Assembly: GCF_034119865.1 (NCBI RefSeq)
Contig: NZ_CP139421.1
Coordinates: forward strand, 5,124,501-5,188,500
Length of the DNA stretch: 64,000 nucleotides
Direction: 5' to 3'
Origin: Algoriphagus sp. NG3
GTDB taxonomy: Bacteria > Bacteroidota > Bacteroidia > Cytophagales > Cyclobacteriaceae
Positions 53,561-63,572 of this stretch are shown one piece after another (position 1 is the first letter of the stretch; the number at the start of each line of letters is the position of its first letter). A program made the translations under genes and the position numbers. The notes under the pieces were generated by a model. The model was given only the letters and a program-made list of their open reading frames with translations, was not told the origin of the DNA and made no database searches.

Positions 53561-56500
53561 ATGAAGAAAATTTTATTAGCCTTCGCTTTCACCTTACTGG
53601 CCTGTGCGTCGGTATTGGCGCAAAGTAGGACAATCACCGGTAGGGTTGTCTCGGCAGAAGAGCCGGATGGTGTACCAGGAGCAAGTGTAGTAGTGAAAGG
53701 TACTACGCAGGGTGTCATAACAGATCTGGATGGCAGCTATTCTATAGATGTGCCAGCTGATGCCAACACCCTTGTGTTTAGCTTTGTTGGCTATCTTACT
53801 AAAGAGATGCCAATCGGTTCCAATTCCATCATCAATGTGACGATGGATGTGGATGTAAAAACCCTCGGAGAAGTAGTCGTAGTCGGCTATGGTACCCAGG
53901 AGAGAAGAGAGATCACTGGATCGGTGACGTCTATTGACAATTCTGCAATAGAAAACCTAGTAAGCCCATCTTTCGAATCACAACTTGCTGGCCGTGCACC
54001 TGGAGTACAGGTTACCACACCAAGTGGGATCCTAGGTGCTGCACCTATTATCCGTATCAGAGGTGTCAATTCTTTAACCTCAAGCGCTGGTCCACTTATA
54101 GTCATCGACGGCGTACCTGTAGTGGATGCTGACCGTTCTGCGGTAGTATCGTCAAATCCTCTTGCAAACATAAACCCGGCTGATATTCAGTCTTATGAAG
54201 TCTTGAAAGATGGTTCTGCAACCGCAATTTATGGTTCCAGGGCTGCGAATGGTGTGATTTTGATCACTACAAAAAGAGGTGCTTCCGGTAAAGCCAAAGT
54301 TAGCTATAATACTTCCATGGGTATGAACCAAGCCGTGGAAAGATTTGATTTATTAACGGGTGATCAGTTTGTGGAAATTGCTAACGAAAAAGTAACCAAT
54401 GTAAATCCTGATGAAACTGGAAATGCACGTCCGGGAGTTAATACCGACTGGCAGGACGTAGTGCTTAGAAATGGGTTTACCCAGCAGCATAATCTTTCTA
54501 TCTCAGGTGGCTCAGACGCGACTAAGTATTTCTTTTCATTAGGATATACTGATCAGGAATCTTCGGTAGTGGCCAATGATCTTTCCAGATATTCCTTCCG
54601 TGCCAATGTGGATCACAGTATTTCTAAATCAGTAAGATTGGGGACCTCCCTTTCTTATTCAATGACTCAAATTAATGGGCTGAATAATGGATCAAACTCC
54701 CTTTCAGGCGCTATTTATAATGCTACCCGGGCCCTCCCTAACGTAGAAGTGTACGATCCTGAAAATGTTGCATTTGATGGATACAATGTACAGCCAGACG
54801 GTTCTACTACTGGTTTCGGGAATAATCTGTCCGGGCCGGACAACAATATTCCGAACATTGGGTTTGTGTTGGAAAATAATGTTTTCAGGACTAGAGCTCA
54901 CAGGATTCTAGGGTCAGCTTTTGGAGAGGTGGATATTATCAATGGATTGACTGCCAGATCCCAAATTGGTGTGGATTTGACTTTGGCTGATGATTTACAG
55001 TCATGGGATCCTAGACATGGGGATGGTAGAGGCAATAATGGGTATGTCTATATGGCCTACAACCCTGCATTGAGATGGAACTGGCAGAATACAGTGAATT
55101 ATCAAACTGTAATTGCAGATGATCACAATTTGAATGTAACTGCCGGTATGGAATATCAGTTTACTAACTTTTATGCGTTTTCAGGGTCAGGTACCGATAT
55201 CTCAGATAACTTCTACAGACAGCAAAACCTGATTACGGGGTCTTATAATAACCAGTTTTCTAGTGGATCATATTCGGAGAGAGGGTTTGATTCCTATTTC
55301 GGAAGATTCAACTATAGTTTTAAAGGTAGATACTTAGCCTCCTTCACTGTAAGAAATGATGGCATCTCCGATTTGGTAGGAGATAATAAGAGAGGAACAT
55401 TCTTTGGAGGATCTGTGGGTTGGAGGATTTCTGATGAGGCTTTCTTTAATTCTGAATTGATTTCTGACCTTAAAGTGAGAGCTTCCTATGCAGAAGTAGG
55501 AAACACAGGAATTGATTCTTTTGCTGCCTTTGGAGGATTCTCTCCAGTTTTAGGCGGTGCAGGTGCAGGAATTGGCTATTCTAGAGTAGCCAATGGAGAC
55601 CTTCAATGGGAAACCTCCAAAAAATTGAATTTTGGTCTGGACATGACCATAGGTAGGGTGACTATTTCGGCTGACTACTTTGAAAATAACGTAGATGGCC
55701 TTATCCTGGCTGCTCCAACCTCTCCTTCTTTAGGTATCCCTGGAAATAGCATCAACCAAAACGTAGGTGCTATGGTAAATAAGGGCTTTGAGCTAAGAGC
55801 GATGTCAAATGTCATCAATAGAGGCAAGTTCAGCTGGAATACTGATTTCAACATCACATTTATCAACAATAATGTGACTGAACTGATTCGGCCTTTAACT
55901 GGCACTTACAACAGAACGGTAGTTGATGGGCCGGTAGCGCAGCTTTATGGTTTCAAATGGGCAGGTGTAAATGCCGCCAATGGTAACGCCATGTATTACA
56001 GCGGAGAGAATGGTGATATCGTTCAATTGGTTGGATCAGCATCCTGGAGAGTTTATGACCCGGCAGATCCTTCTAATATTTCTCAGGATGGTAACGCACC
56101 GACTCAGTTCTTCTTAGGAAACACACTTCCTAAATGGCAAGGTGGCTGGTCAAACAGCTTTACATTCGGAAACTTTGATGCGGAAATCTTCACAAGATTC
56201 TCAGGTGGTAACTACATCATGAATGAATCTCTTAGAGGGTTAATGGGACTAGGTTTCTCAAATAACCATGCTGAAATCTTAGGTAGATGGACTGAAAGTG
56301 GTCAGGTTACAGATGTTCCTAGATTATATTCAGGTAGAGATACTAATACTTGGATGACTTCTGCATCTAACAGCAGATTCGTTGAGAAGGGTGATTTTGT
56401 GAGAATCCAGAATATTGTAGTAGGCTATACTATTCCGGCAGCAGCATTAAACGCAGCATTTAACGGTGCTATTACCAATGCCAGGTTCTTTGCCCAGGTT

Positions 56501-56662
56501 CAGAATCCATTCACCTTTACCAGCTATTCTGGATTAGATCCAGAGGCTAATCAGTTTCTTACCGGTAGTGGTTCCGACTCTCCGCAATTAAGATATGGAG
56601 TGGATTGGAACGTAGCTCCATTGATCCGTACTTATACTGTGGGTCTTAACGTTGGATTCTAA
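53561..56662 (+). CDS. SusC/RagA-type TonB-dependent outer-membrane transporter
   Basis: 1033 aa. Signal peptide (ILLAFAFTLLACASVLAQ), then a carboxypeptidase-regulatory-like N-terminal domain (ITGRVVSAEEPDGVPGASV, GTTQGVITDLDGSYSIDV), a plug domain (GEVVVVGYGTQERREITGSV, the TonB-box-like segment, and SYEVLKDGSATAIYGSRAANG) and a 22-strand barrel ending in the usual aromatic residue (TVGLNVGF). It lets glycans or peptides enter the periplasm using TonB energy, with the SusD protein encoded next as a lid. Substrate cannot be inferred because no glycoside hydrolase or peptidase gene lies within the operon. Confidence 0.95.
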   Translation: MKKILLAFAFTLLACASVLAQSRTITGRVVSAEEPDGVPGASVVVKGTTQGVITDLDGSYSIDVPADANTLVFSFVGYLTKEMPIGSNSIINVTMDVDVKTLGEVVVVGYGTQERREITGSVTSIDNSAIENLVSPSFESQLAGRAPGVQVTTPSGILGAAPIIRIRGVNSLTSSAGPLIVIDGVPVVDADRSAVVSSNPLANINPADIQSYEVLKDGSATAIYGSRAANGVILITTKRGASGKAKVSYNTSMGMNQAVERFDLLTGDQFVEIANEKVTNVNPDETGNARPGVNTDWQDVVLRNGFTQQHNLSISGGSDATKYFFSLGYTDQESSVVANDLSRYSFRANVDHSISKSVRLGTSLSYSMTQINGLNNGSNSLSGAIYNATRALPNVEVYDPENVAFDGYNVQPDGSTTGFGNNLSGPDNNIPNIGFVLENNVFRTRAHRILGSAFGEVDIINGLTARSQIGVDLTLADDLQSWDPRHGDGRGNNGYVYMAYNPALRWNWQNTVNYQTVIADDHNLNVTAGMEYQFTNFYAFSGSGTDISDNFYRQQNLITGSYNNQFSSGSYSERGFDSYFGRFNYSFKGRYLASFTVRNDGISDLVGDNKRGTFFGGSVGWRISDEAFFNSELISDLKVRASYAEVGNTGIDSFAAFGGFSPVLGGAGAGIGYSRVANGDLQWETSKKLNFGLDMTIGRVTISADYFENNVDGLILAAPTSPSLGIPGNSINQNVGAMVNKGFELRAMSNVINRGKFSWNTDFNITFINNNVTELIRPLTGTYNRTVVDGPVAQLYGFKWAGVNAANGNAMYYSGENGDIVQLVGSASWRVYDPADPSNISQDGNAPTQFFLGNTLPKWQGGWSNSFTFGNFDAEIFTRFSGGNYIMNESLRGLMGLGFSNNHAEILGRWTESGQVTDVPRLYSGRDTNTWMTSASNSRFVEKGDFVRIQNIVVGYTIPAAALNAAFNGAITNARFFAQVQNPFTFTSYSGLDPEANQFLTGSGSDSPQLRYGVDWNVAPLIRTYTVGLNVGF

Positions 56663-56690
56663 TTTCACATCCTAAAAAAGAAAAAGAAAA

Positions 56691-58211
56691 ATGAAAAAGT
56701 TTTCTATAAATAATTTCAAACTCATTTTGGCTGGAGCAGCTTTGATGGGGGGAATTAGTAGCTGTGAAGTGACAGAGCTAGTTCCTGCGAATTTGATACC
56801 AGACTCAGAGGCATTTGCGACAGCTGCAAGAGTTGAATCAGCTGTACTCGGAGTATATGAGTCCGCACAAAGGGGGTTTTATAATGGAGCTGCCGACCGT
56901 GGCTATCCGTTTGGTGCTGCCAACGTGGAGCAAGGTGACATGAGAGGTGAGGACATGTATAATGATGAATTGTTCTATGAAGTCACTTATACCAATGCCT
57001 ATAATCCTCAATCTGCCAATAATAATGGTATGTGGATATCATTGTATAGAATGATTAACCGTATCAATATAGTAATTGAAGCGCTCCCTACAGCTGTAGA
57101 AAATGGGGTTCTTACTCAAGAAGCAGCAGATGTTTATAAAGGGGAAATGCTATTTATGAGGGCTTTGGCTCATCATGAATTGCTGATTCACTTTGCCCGG
57201 CCTTATTCTGATGACCCTTCCTTACCAGGAGTTCCCTACAGAACTTTCGCTATCAATGATGTACCAAAAGTACCGGATGGAGAAGCTGTAGGAAGAGGGA
57301 CTGTAGGTGAAGATTATGCCCAATTATTGGCGGATTTGGACGAAGCTGAGCAAAAATTGCCAGAAGGTGGAGTAGATAGAGCCAGCAAAGGTGCTGCTAT
57401 TGCTTTGAAATCCAGAGTCAAATTGCATATGGAAGATTGGTCAGGCGTAATTTCCGAATTTGGAAAGATTGATGCTTCTTATGAAGTGACAGCTAATCCT
57501 GCAGAGCCATTCCGAGGGGGGACTTCATCGGATAATATTTTCTCTTTCATTAACTCCGAAGGATCAAATCCTGGTACAAACGGCGCATTACCTGCTATGT
57601 ACGGAAATCCTGCTGATGGTGGCAGGGGGCTTGTTAAAATTTCACCACTTATCTGGAGGGCAGATTTTTGGAATGAAGCAGATGTAAGAAGAACAGCGCT
57701 CACATCCCGTAATGCAGCAGGTATTTATTCCGCTAAGTATATTGATCATGTTACCCGAACTGACCCGAATACAATTCTTAGATTTTCGGAAGTAGTATTG
57801 AATGCTGCTGAGGCAAATGCTCAACTTGGTCAATTAAATGATGCGGTTGCTCTATTAAACTCTGTAAGAGATCGAGCACTTCCTGCTTCAGTACCTTCTT
57901 TTACTGCTGGAGGTCTTGGTGGAAAAGATGGCGTATTGACAGCAATTTATAATGAACGGAGAATCGAGTTTTTGGCAGAAGGTAGAAGATGGGCTGATAT
58001 CCATCGCCTTGCTGGGGCTGGAGTCTTACCAGGCATTCCTGCTAAAGTGATATCTCGGTCTATTAAAAATATTGATTTCTACACGACTGATAGGGCGTTC
58101 AGTACTGATTATGCCGAACCTTATTCAAGTAACCTATTTATTTGGCCTATTCCATTGGAAGAAATCCAAAACAACGCTTCTTCTCCTATCGAGCAGAACC
58201 CAGGTTATTAA
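56691..58211 (+). CDS. SusD/RagB family nutrient-binding outer-membrane lipoprotein
   Basis: A 506-aa lipoprotein (signal peptide ending GGISSC). TPR-containing SusD fold: YRMINRINIVIEALPTAVENG, then MLFMRALAHHELLIHFARPYSDDP and DYAQLLADLDEAEQKLP. The C-terminus has NERRIEFLAEGRRWADIHRL, FIWPIPLEEIQNN and IEQNPGY, all typical. It caps the SusC channel and captures substrate. It follows SusC by 28 nt and is ended by a strong hairpin terminator. Confidence 0.95.
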   Translation: MKKFSINNFKLILAGAALMGGISSCEVTELVPANLIPDSEAFATAARVESAVLGVYESAQRGFYNGAADRGYPFGAANVEQGDMRGEDMYNDELFYEVTYTNAYNPQSANNNGMWISLYRMINRINIVIEALPTAVENGVLTQEAADVYKGEMLFMRALAHHELLIHFARPYSDDPSLPGVPYRTFAINDVPKVPDGEAVGRGTVGEDYAQLLADLDEAEQKLPEGGVDRASKGAAIALKSRVKLHMEDWSGVISEFGKIDASYEVTANPAEPFRGGTSSDNIFSFINSEGSNPGTNGALPAMYGNPADGGRGLVKISPLIWRADFWNEADVRRTALTSRNAAGIYSAKYIDHVTRTDPNTILRFSEVVLNAAEANAQLGQLNDAVALLNSVRDRALPASVPSFTAGGLGGKDGVLTAIYNERRIEFLAEGRRWADIHRLAGAGVLPGIPAKVISRSIKNIDFYTTDRAFSTDYAEPYSSNLFIWPIPLEEIQNNASSPIEQNPGY

Positions 58212-58225
58212 TCTAACCTGAACGA

Positions 58226-58267
58226 TAAACTAAAAGTCCGGCCAGCTCGCCGGACTTTTATAGTTTA
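58226..58267 (+). terminator. Intrinsic terminator of the SusC/SusD operon
   Basis: A hairpin with stem TAAACTAAAAGTCCGGC against GCCGGACTTTTATAGTTTA (two extra bases on the right side), 6-nt loop, starting 14 nt after the SusD stop. The T-rich right arm ending in CTTTTA would act as the U tract. Confidence 0.8.
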
Positions 58268-58293
58268 ATCACCATCAAAGTAAAAGGCTGAAC

Positions 58294-58680
58294 TGAGGTG
58301 GTAGGATAAGAGTGTATCGTAATACACCGCAAAACGTAGAACCTACAAAGACAAAACATGCATATTGGCTTTTCCGCCAGCGAAGATATTAAGCCTGAAA
58401 TATGCATTAGCAATTCTACGTCACAGCTCACAATGTATTACAGACATTAATTGCTTCAAAATCAGTCATTAAGTTGCTGTTTTCAACCCTGGCCGGCATG
58501 CAGGTTCCACCATATCCGCCGCAGCGGACTCAGTTTCCAATCAGCCTGATTGTCTTGCAATTAATACCTTTCCTGATAAATCGGGACGGGCTATAGCGAA
58601 ACCTATCGCATAGTCCGGGTTAAAACATTATAGGATTTGGTCAATAATAGAATTATGACCATTTATCCTACCTTACCTCA
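58294..58680. repeat. Palindrome-rich spacer with matching inverted ends, possible MITE-like element
   Basis: No gene between SusD and the tricorn protease. The ends match as inverted repeats: TGAGGT-GGTAGGATAA (58294-58309) against TTATCCTACC-TT-ACCTCA (58663-58680), 16 of 16 bases apart from a 2-nt insertion. Inside are three nested pairs: GTAATAC/GTATTAC (58319, 58435), CGTAGAA/TTCTACG (58335, 58414) and ATGCATAT..GGCTT against AAGCC...ATATGCAT (58358-58371, 58391-58407). A separate hairpin GGGCTATAGCG/CGCATAGTCC spans 58588-58617. The right end covers the final codons of the protease gene. No target duplication was seen. Confidence 0.5.
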
Positions 58681-61600
58681 ACTTCTCCATAATCACCTCT
58701 ATAGCTTTGTCCAGCTGCTTCTGATTACCCTCTAGCCGATCTACAAAACCCTCTTCTATACGGATATCCGGTTGCACCCCTTCCTTTTCCAAATTCCTTC
58801 CATCAAGCGTATAGCAGCCCCAAGCCGGAAGCCTGTAAAATGAGCCATCTACCAATCCCTGCCCGGAAGTAAAGATAATCCAGCGGTAAGTTTCGGTTCC
58901 CACGATTGTTCCCAAGCCCAGCTCCTTAAATCCCGCAGCGGTCATCTCCGCATCTGACAAGGATTGCTCATTGATCAGGAGTACAATAGGCTTGTCTGCC
59001 GGGGAGAAATTCGGCTGGTTGGTCAGGGCACCATCACGGTACTTCCACTGCAGGTAACTCTTCTGACTTAAAAACTGAAGGACTTTATCATGTACATTTC
59101 CCCCTGTATTATACCGCAAGTCAAGAATCAATCCCTCCCGGTTACCTTTTGAAGATACCATTGTTTCCAAGAAATGCTGTAGCTCGCCTCCCCCCATGTT
59201 TTTCATGTGGACATAGGATATTTTGTCGCTGGACTTTTCGTCCACATAAGCTTCGTTGGTATCCATCCACTCGTCATAGAGCCATGTTTTCATTTGTCCT
59301 GTAGAGGTAGGGTGGACTTTCACCGTGACATTCTCACCATTTCTATCGAAGGTCAAAACCAATTCCTTCGCCATTTCTGGAGCTGCGAAATAGTACTCCC
59401 GGTTTTGCTTTGAATCTATTTTCACTCCATTCACAGCCAGTAGTTTATCACCTGGTAGTACTGCAGCAGTCTCCAAATCTACCGGGCTATGCTTTAAAAT
59501 ATATTTTACCTCAAATGGATTCTCCTCTTCGAAGACAATTCCTGCATTCATTGTTTGCGTGCCGAAATAGCCTTTTTCCTCCTCTCCATAGGAGTTGAAT
59601 CCAAAATGTGAGGTATTCAGTTCGCCCAGCATATCGTTGAAAATAGTCCGTAGATTTTCCCGGCTGCTCACATAAGGTAAAAATTCCGCATAGCGGTCAC
59701 GGAGTTCCTGCCAGTTTTCCCCGTGAAAGTCACCGTCGTAGAAGTTCTGTTCCATTCCCGCCCAGGCTTCATAGTACATCTGTTCAAACTCATCTCTCAA
59801 TTTTTTTTCGAATTTGTGTGGGATTTTTATCTCCTCAAGTTTATTTCCTGCAGGATCAAGGCTATGTATTTTCCCTCCAGCCAACAAGTAAACCTTATCC
59901 TTGGACTGCACTAAATCAAATCCTCCAATGCGGTCATCACTGACTTTTTCGGTCTTGGTCTTTTCGAAATCCTCAAGAGTGGTTTTCCATAATTTTGAGT
60001 CACCTTCATCATGGTTAGAGGTATAGAACACCCAGGTTTTACCGTCCTTTTGCAGCACTACAGGGCTGGATTGCTGCCCAAAAGAAGGTCCTATCAGCTC
60101 CAATCTCTCCATCATTCTCTCTGCTGAAATCTTTACTTCCGGTGAAGCCTTATCCTCTTTGCTGTCCTTTTTCTCTTTATCTTCTTTCGACTCTTCCTTA
60201 AAGAGCTCCTCTACCTTATCTGACTCAAATAGCTCCGCAAATTTGTTCAGCTTCATTCTGAAAATATGTGCGTCGGAAGTGCCATAGGGATAGCTTGCAC
60301 GTGTACGGTCTGTAGAAAAATAAATGTATTTGCCATCCGGCGACCAGTAGGGAGAGGTCTCTGTCACGAAAGTCTCCGTCAAGTTAATGGTCTTCTGTGT
60401 AGGTCTGTGGTACACAATCACATCCCGCTCAAAATTGCGGATAGGACTGAATACCACGTATTGATCATCCGGAGACAAGTAGGCATTGGGCGTGTACAAG
60501 CCCCATAATTCATCCTCTACAAGTGTTTTACTTTTCAAGGTCTTCATATCAATCTCCCTGACTTCATTTCTGCCTCCAATATAGACCCCCAGGCTTCTAT
60601 CTTTATTCAACGTCAGCTGACGGTTCTTGAATTTATCCTCGGTCAGCCGCTTTTCCTCCACGGGGTTTTGGGCTGAGATAGTAAACCAGTTGTGATACCC
60701 TTGTACTGTGCGGGAATAGATAAGTGTTTTATTATCTGCAAGCCACTTTACTTCTTCTACAGCCTCCTTTGGGTCGGTAGGGATTTGCTTGACAAATTTG
60801 CCTTTGATGTCTGAGATGAAAAGGATTCCCCGAGACACAAATGCCATTTTATTCCCATCCGGGGACACATCAAAATTTGAAATATTTCCTGCCACCTGCC
60901 TGGAAAGATCCTTTTGGAGAGTTTGATTTTGGTAAATTGAAATTTCAGGTTGGGTCGTATTTCCAGTGGCCACATCATAGACATATACCTGATAATCTTT
61001 CCGAAAAACTATTTTCTCTCCATTGGCACTTACTTTAGGCCACATGATGGAAGTAGGGAAATCCGTCAGTTGTTTTTTAACAGTCCCATCAAATGTGTAT
61101 AAGTTGTATTCATCATTCCCCTCATCTGACTGAAAGAACACATTTCCATTTTGGTCAATAGTCGCTCCAAAGTCCTTTCCCTCATAATCTGTATACTGCG
61201 AAAGCTTCTTCGTCGATGGATTGTAAGATTTAATATCCGGGTTATACTCTCCTTTATAACGTTTTCGGTGGGCAAAGTTCTTGCTTTCCCAAGTTTCGTT
61301 GAAATAGATCTCACCTGTTTTGGGTTGGACCACCGCTCCGTGAACGGTATTAAAATAATGTGGAAAAAGTCGCTTTGGAGTAGCTCCGTTTAGGTCTATT
61401 TCATAAGATGAAAAGTTATTATAGCGATTAGAAGTAAAATAAATCCTATCACTTTCCCAGCTCCAGGACTCCACCTCATCGGCACCGTCATGAAAGGTCA
61501 GCTGTCGTATCTCTCCTCCTGTCATTGGCATGACAAAAACATCCTTATTCCCAAATTGCTCTGCGGTAAAGGCCAGCCATTTACCATCCGGCGACACGGC

Positions 61601-61813
61601 CGGTCTGCTTTCTATCCCTTCCATAGCAGTGAGTCGCATAGCCGCACCTCCTTCTACCGGTACTTTCCATAGATCTCCTTCAAAGCTGAACACAATTTCT
61701 TTGGCATCGGGAGTCAGCGTGGGATCGAGGACAAAATACGGAGATGTACTACTTTGCCCACTTGCAAATTGAGTAAAGGAGAGTAGACACAAAATCAGGT
61801 AAAGATTTTTCAT
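58673..61813 (-). CDS. Tricorn-like protease, S41 family, secreted
   Basis: A 1046-aa protein with the tricorn layout. Signal peptide from MKNLYLILCLLSFTQFASG. An N-terminal beta-propeller follows, with repeated WD/TolB-like blades (LTPDAKEIVFSFEGDLWKVP, VSPDGKWLAFTAE, WSPDGKYIYFSTDR). A Lys/Glu-rich linker (SKEDKEKKDSKED) leads to a helical domain, a PDZ domain (LPGDKLLAVNGVKI) and the S41 catalytic core (GLILDLRYNTGGNVHDKVL, with the nucleophile in NEQSLSDAEM). Such proteases trim peptides in the periplasm. The start at 61813 was chosen to expose the signal peptide; the frame is open to 61870. Confidence 0.92.
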   Translation of the reverse strand: MKNLYLILCLLSFTQFASGQSSTSPYFVLDPTLTPDAKEIVFSFEGDLWKVPVEGGAAMRLTAMEGIESRPAVSPDGKWLAFTAEQFGNKDVFVMPMTGGEIRQLTFHDGADEVESWSWESDRIYFTSNRYNNFSSYEIDLNGATPKRLFPHYFNTVHGAVVQPKTGEIYFNETWESKNFAHRKRYKGEYNPDIKSYNPSTKKLSQYTDYEGKDFGATIDQNGNVFFQSDEGNDEYNLYTFDGTVKKQLTDFPTSIMWPKVSANGEKIVFRKDYQVYVYDVATGNTTQPEISIYQNQTLQKDLSRQVAGNISNFDVSPDGNKMAFVSRGILFISDIKGKFVKQIPTDPKEAVEEVKWLADNKTLIYSRTVQGYHNWFTISAQNPVEEKRLTEDKFKNRQLTLNKDRSLGVYIGGRNEVREIDMKTLKSKTLVEDELWGLYTPNAYLSPDDQYVVFSPIRNFERDVIVYHRPTQKTINLTETFVTETSPYWSPDGKYIYFSTDRTRASYPYGTSDAHIFRMKLNKFAELFESDKVEELFKEESKEDKEKKDSKEDKASPEVKISAERMMERLELIGPSFGQQSSPVVLQKDGKTWVFYTSNHDEGDSKLWKTTLEDFEKTKTEKVSDDRIGGFDLVQSKDKVYLLAGGKIHSLDPAGNKLEEIKIPHKFEKKLRDEFEQMYYEAWAGMEQNFYDGDFHGENWQELRDRYAEFLPYVSSRENLRTIFNDMLGELNTSHFGFNSYGEEEKGYFGTQTMNAGIVFEEENPFEVKYILKHSPVDLETAAVLPGDKLLAVNGVKIDSKQNREYYFAAPEMAKELVLTFDRNGENVTVKVHPTSTGQMKTWLYDEWMDTNEAYVDEKSSDKISYVHMKNMGGGELQHFLETMVSSKGNREGLILDLRYNTGGNVHDKVLQFLSQKSYLQWKYRDGALTNQPNFSPADKPIVLLINEQSLSDAEMTAAGFKELGLGTIVGTETYRWIIFTSGQGLVDGSFYRLPAWGCYTLDGRNLEKEGVQPDIRIEEGFVDRLEGNQKQLDKAIEVIMEKLR

Positions 61814-62242
61814 AATGTTAAGATTGGAGACATAGGATATACATATTAAAGATAATGTGGATATCCACATAGACTACAGTTGCCCAAAATAATTACACAT
61901 ACGGGCTTATTATGTGTTGTCTGTCAGCCTAGTCGGCTTTTGGAATCCAAAGCAACCTATTGATATTGTGATTAGCCGCAATGATGGCAGTAACCATATT
62001 CTCTTTGCTGTACTGGACTGAAGACCGAAGACGCCTGTCTGCCGGCAGGTAGGGGTGACCGAAGTAGCCTTGACGCTAGTGTTTTCCGAATCCTATGATG
62101 CTTTTATTGTATTACTGGCAGAAAAGCGGATATACATGATTTTTATTATCCAGTTTCTACTTTTTACTATTCAAGTAAGGTTTGCCGTAAAAAAAAACCT
62201 GTCGGTCAGGACAGGCTTTAATAAACGTGCAATTTACTACTA
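61814..62242. other. Intergenic region with short repeat and terminator, no gene
   Basis: No credible gene. A perfect palindrome CTGCCGGCAG (62039-62048) lies between two direct copies of GACCGAAG (62023-62030 and 62057-62064), a repeat-like block common in this kind of genome. The fasciclin gene terminator lies at the right end. The left end holds the short promoter region of the tricorn gene. Confidence 0.45.
62189..62215 (-). terminator. Intrinsic terminator of the fasciclin gene
   Basis: On the minus strand: CCTGTC, CTGACC loop, GACAGG (62198-62203 and 62210-62215) followed by at least nine T, 28 nt past the stop. Confidence 0.85.
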
Positions 62243-62749
62243 TTACATTGGAGGCAGGATTACTGTATCAATAACATGTACTACACCATTATCTGCGACT
62301 ATATCTGCAGTGGTCACAGTGGCATTATTGATCATCGCTTTGCCATCCATCAAGGTAACCTTTAAAGAGCTTCCCTCTACAGTTTCTGCCATTTGACCAT
62401 TTTTTAGGTCAGATGCCATGATCTTGCCCGGTACCACATGATAGGTAAGTATTTTTACCAGCTGAGCCTTATTCTCTGGTAGAAGTAGGTTTTCCACAGT
62501 TCCTTCGGGGAGCTTTGCAAATGCTTCATTAGTAGGGGCGAAAACTGTAAATGGGCCATCCCCTTGCAAGGTCTCTACCAAATCCCCCGCTTTGACCGCC
62601 GCAACGAGTGTGGACAAGAAATCCTGGGACATGGCAAGTTCGACGATGTCAGCATCAAACTGGGGTTCATGAACTGATTCAGTTCTACTGGTAAATGAGG
62701 ATGCCACGACCAGCGTCAAGAGCATCAATACGACTCCGAAATTTTTCAT
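62243..62749 (-). CDS. Secreted fasciclin (FAS1) domain protein
   Basis: A 168-aa protein with signal peptide ([16 protein letters not shown]) and one FAS1 domain. H1 motif is [16 protein letters not shown]2 is [12 protein letters not shown], with the YH pair in [10 protein letters not shown] between them. FAS1 proteins act in cell adhesion and matrix binding; a surface or extracellular role is likely here. Single gene, ended by a strong hairpin. Confidence 0.93.
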   Translation of the reverse strand: MKNFGVVLMLLTLVVASSFTSRTESVHEPQFDADIVELAMSQDFLSTLVAAVKAGDLVETLQGDGPFTVFAPTNEAFAKLPEGTVENLLLPENKAQLVKILTYHVVPGKIMASDLKNGQMAETVEGSSLKVTLMDGKAMINNATVTTADIVADNGVVHVIDTVILPPM

Positions 62750-62928
62750 TTTTGTTGTTATTTAAAAGTGTGATTGCTAATACATGCTATAAACAACCAG
62801 CCTAACCAATTGTTTATCAAATTTTTACAAGGCTCCTCGATTTAACGGTTTATTCAATAAAAGCCACTTAAAAACAAGAGAGTAGGTGGGATAACATAGG
62901 TATATCAAGAAAATCCAGATATTTGGAA

Positions 62929-63402
62929 ATGCAAATCAAACTGATAGCAATAGGCAAAACCGATAACAAAGCCATCATTGAGCTAATAGAGGAATATAGC
63001 AAGCGGCTGAATTTTTACATCAAATTTGAATTTGAAGTCATACCAGACCTGAAAAACACAAAATCCCTGTCGGAAATCTTGCAGAAAGAAAAGGAGGGGG
63101 AATTAATCTTAAAAAAGCTGGTACCTTCTGATGAGTTGATCTTGCTGGATGAGCGGGGGAAAAGCTACAATAGCATGGATTTTTCCGTATATCTCCAAAA
63201 GAAAATGAATTCGGGTCTTAAGCAACTGATCTTTATAATAGGAGGGCCATATGGCTTTTCTGATGAAGTTTATGCCCGTGCTAATGGTAAGCTCTCCATT
63301 TCCAAAATGACTTTTTCACACCAGATGATCCGTCCTTTTTTCATAGAGCAATTGTATAGAGGGTTTACCATTCTGCGCAACGAACCTTATCATCACGAGT
63401 AA
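62929..63402 (+). CDS. rlmH: 23S rRNA (pseudouridine1915-N3)-methyltransferase
   Basis: 157 aa, matching the family length. SPOUT fold with IKLIAIGKTD at the start, LILLDERGKSYNS, and the trefoil-knot SAM site FIIGGPYGFSDEVYARAN followed by KMTFSHQMIRPFFIEQLYRGFTILRNEPYHHE. RlmH methylates N3 of pseudouridine 1915 in helix 69 of the large ribosomal subunit. The ATG at 62929 matches the family start; an in-frame TTG two codons earlier is less likely. Confidence 0.97.
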   Translation: MQIKLIAIGKTDNKAIIELIEEYSKRLNFYIKFEFEVIPDLKNTKSLSEILQKEKEGELILKKLVPSDELILLDERGKSYNSMDFSVYLQKKMNSGLKQLIFIIGGPYGFSDEVYARANGKLSISKMTFSHQMIRPFFIEQLYRGFTILRNEPYHHE

Positions 63403-63572
63403 CCATTCATTTGACAGCTTTAAAGGCAGAAAAATCTGTGTTTTAATAGAGTAAAAACACAACTGGCATTAACCCAATGTTAAGTTTTGCATGCCTATGT
63501 GTTTTAATGTTATCAAATTGTTAACTTTAGGCAACACCGCTCGTAGTATTAGTAACATTAGCTTCATCCAGG

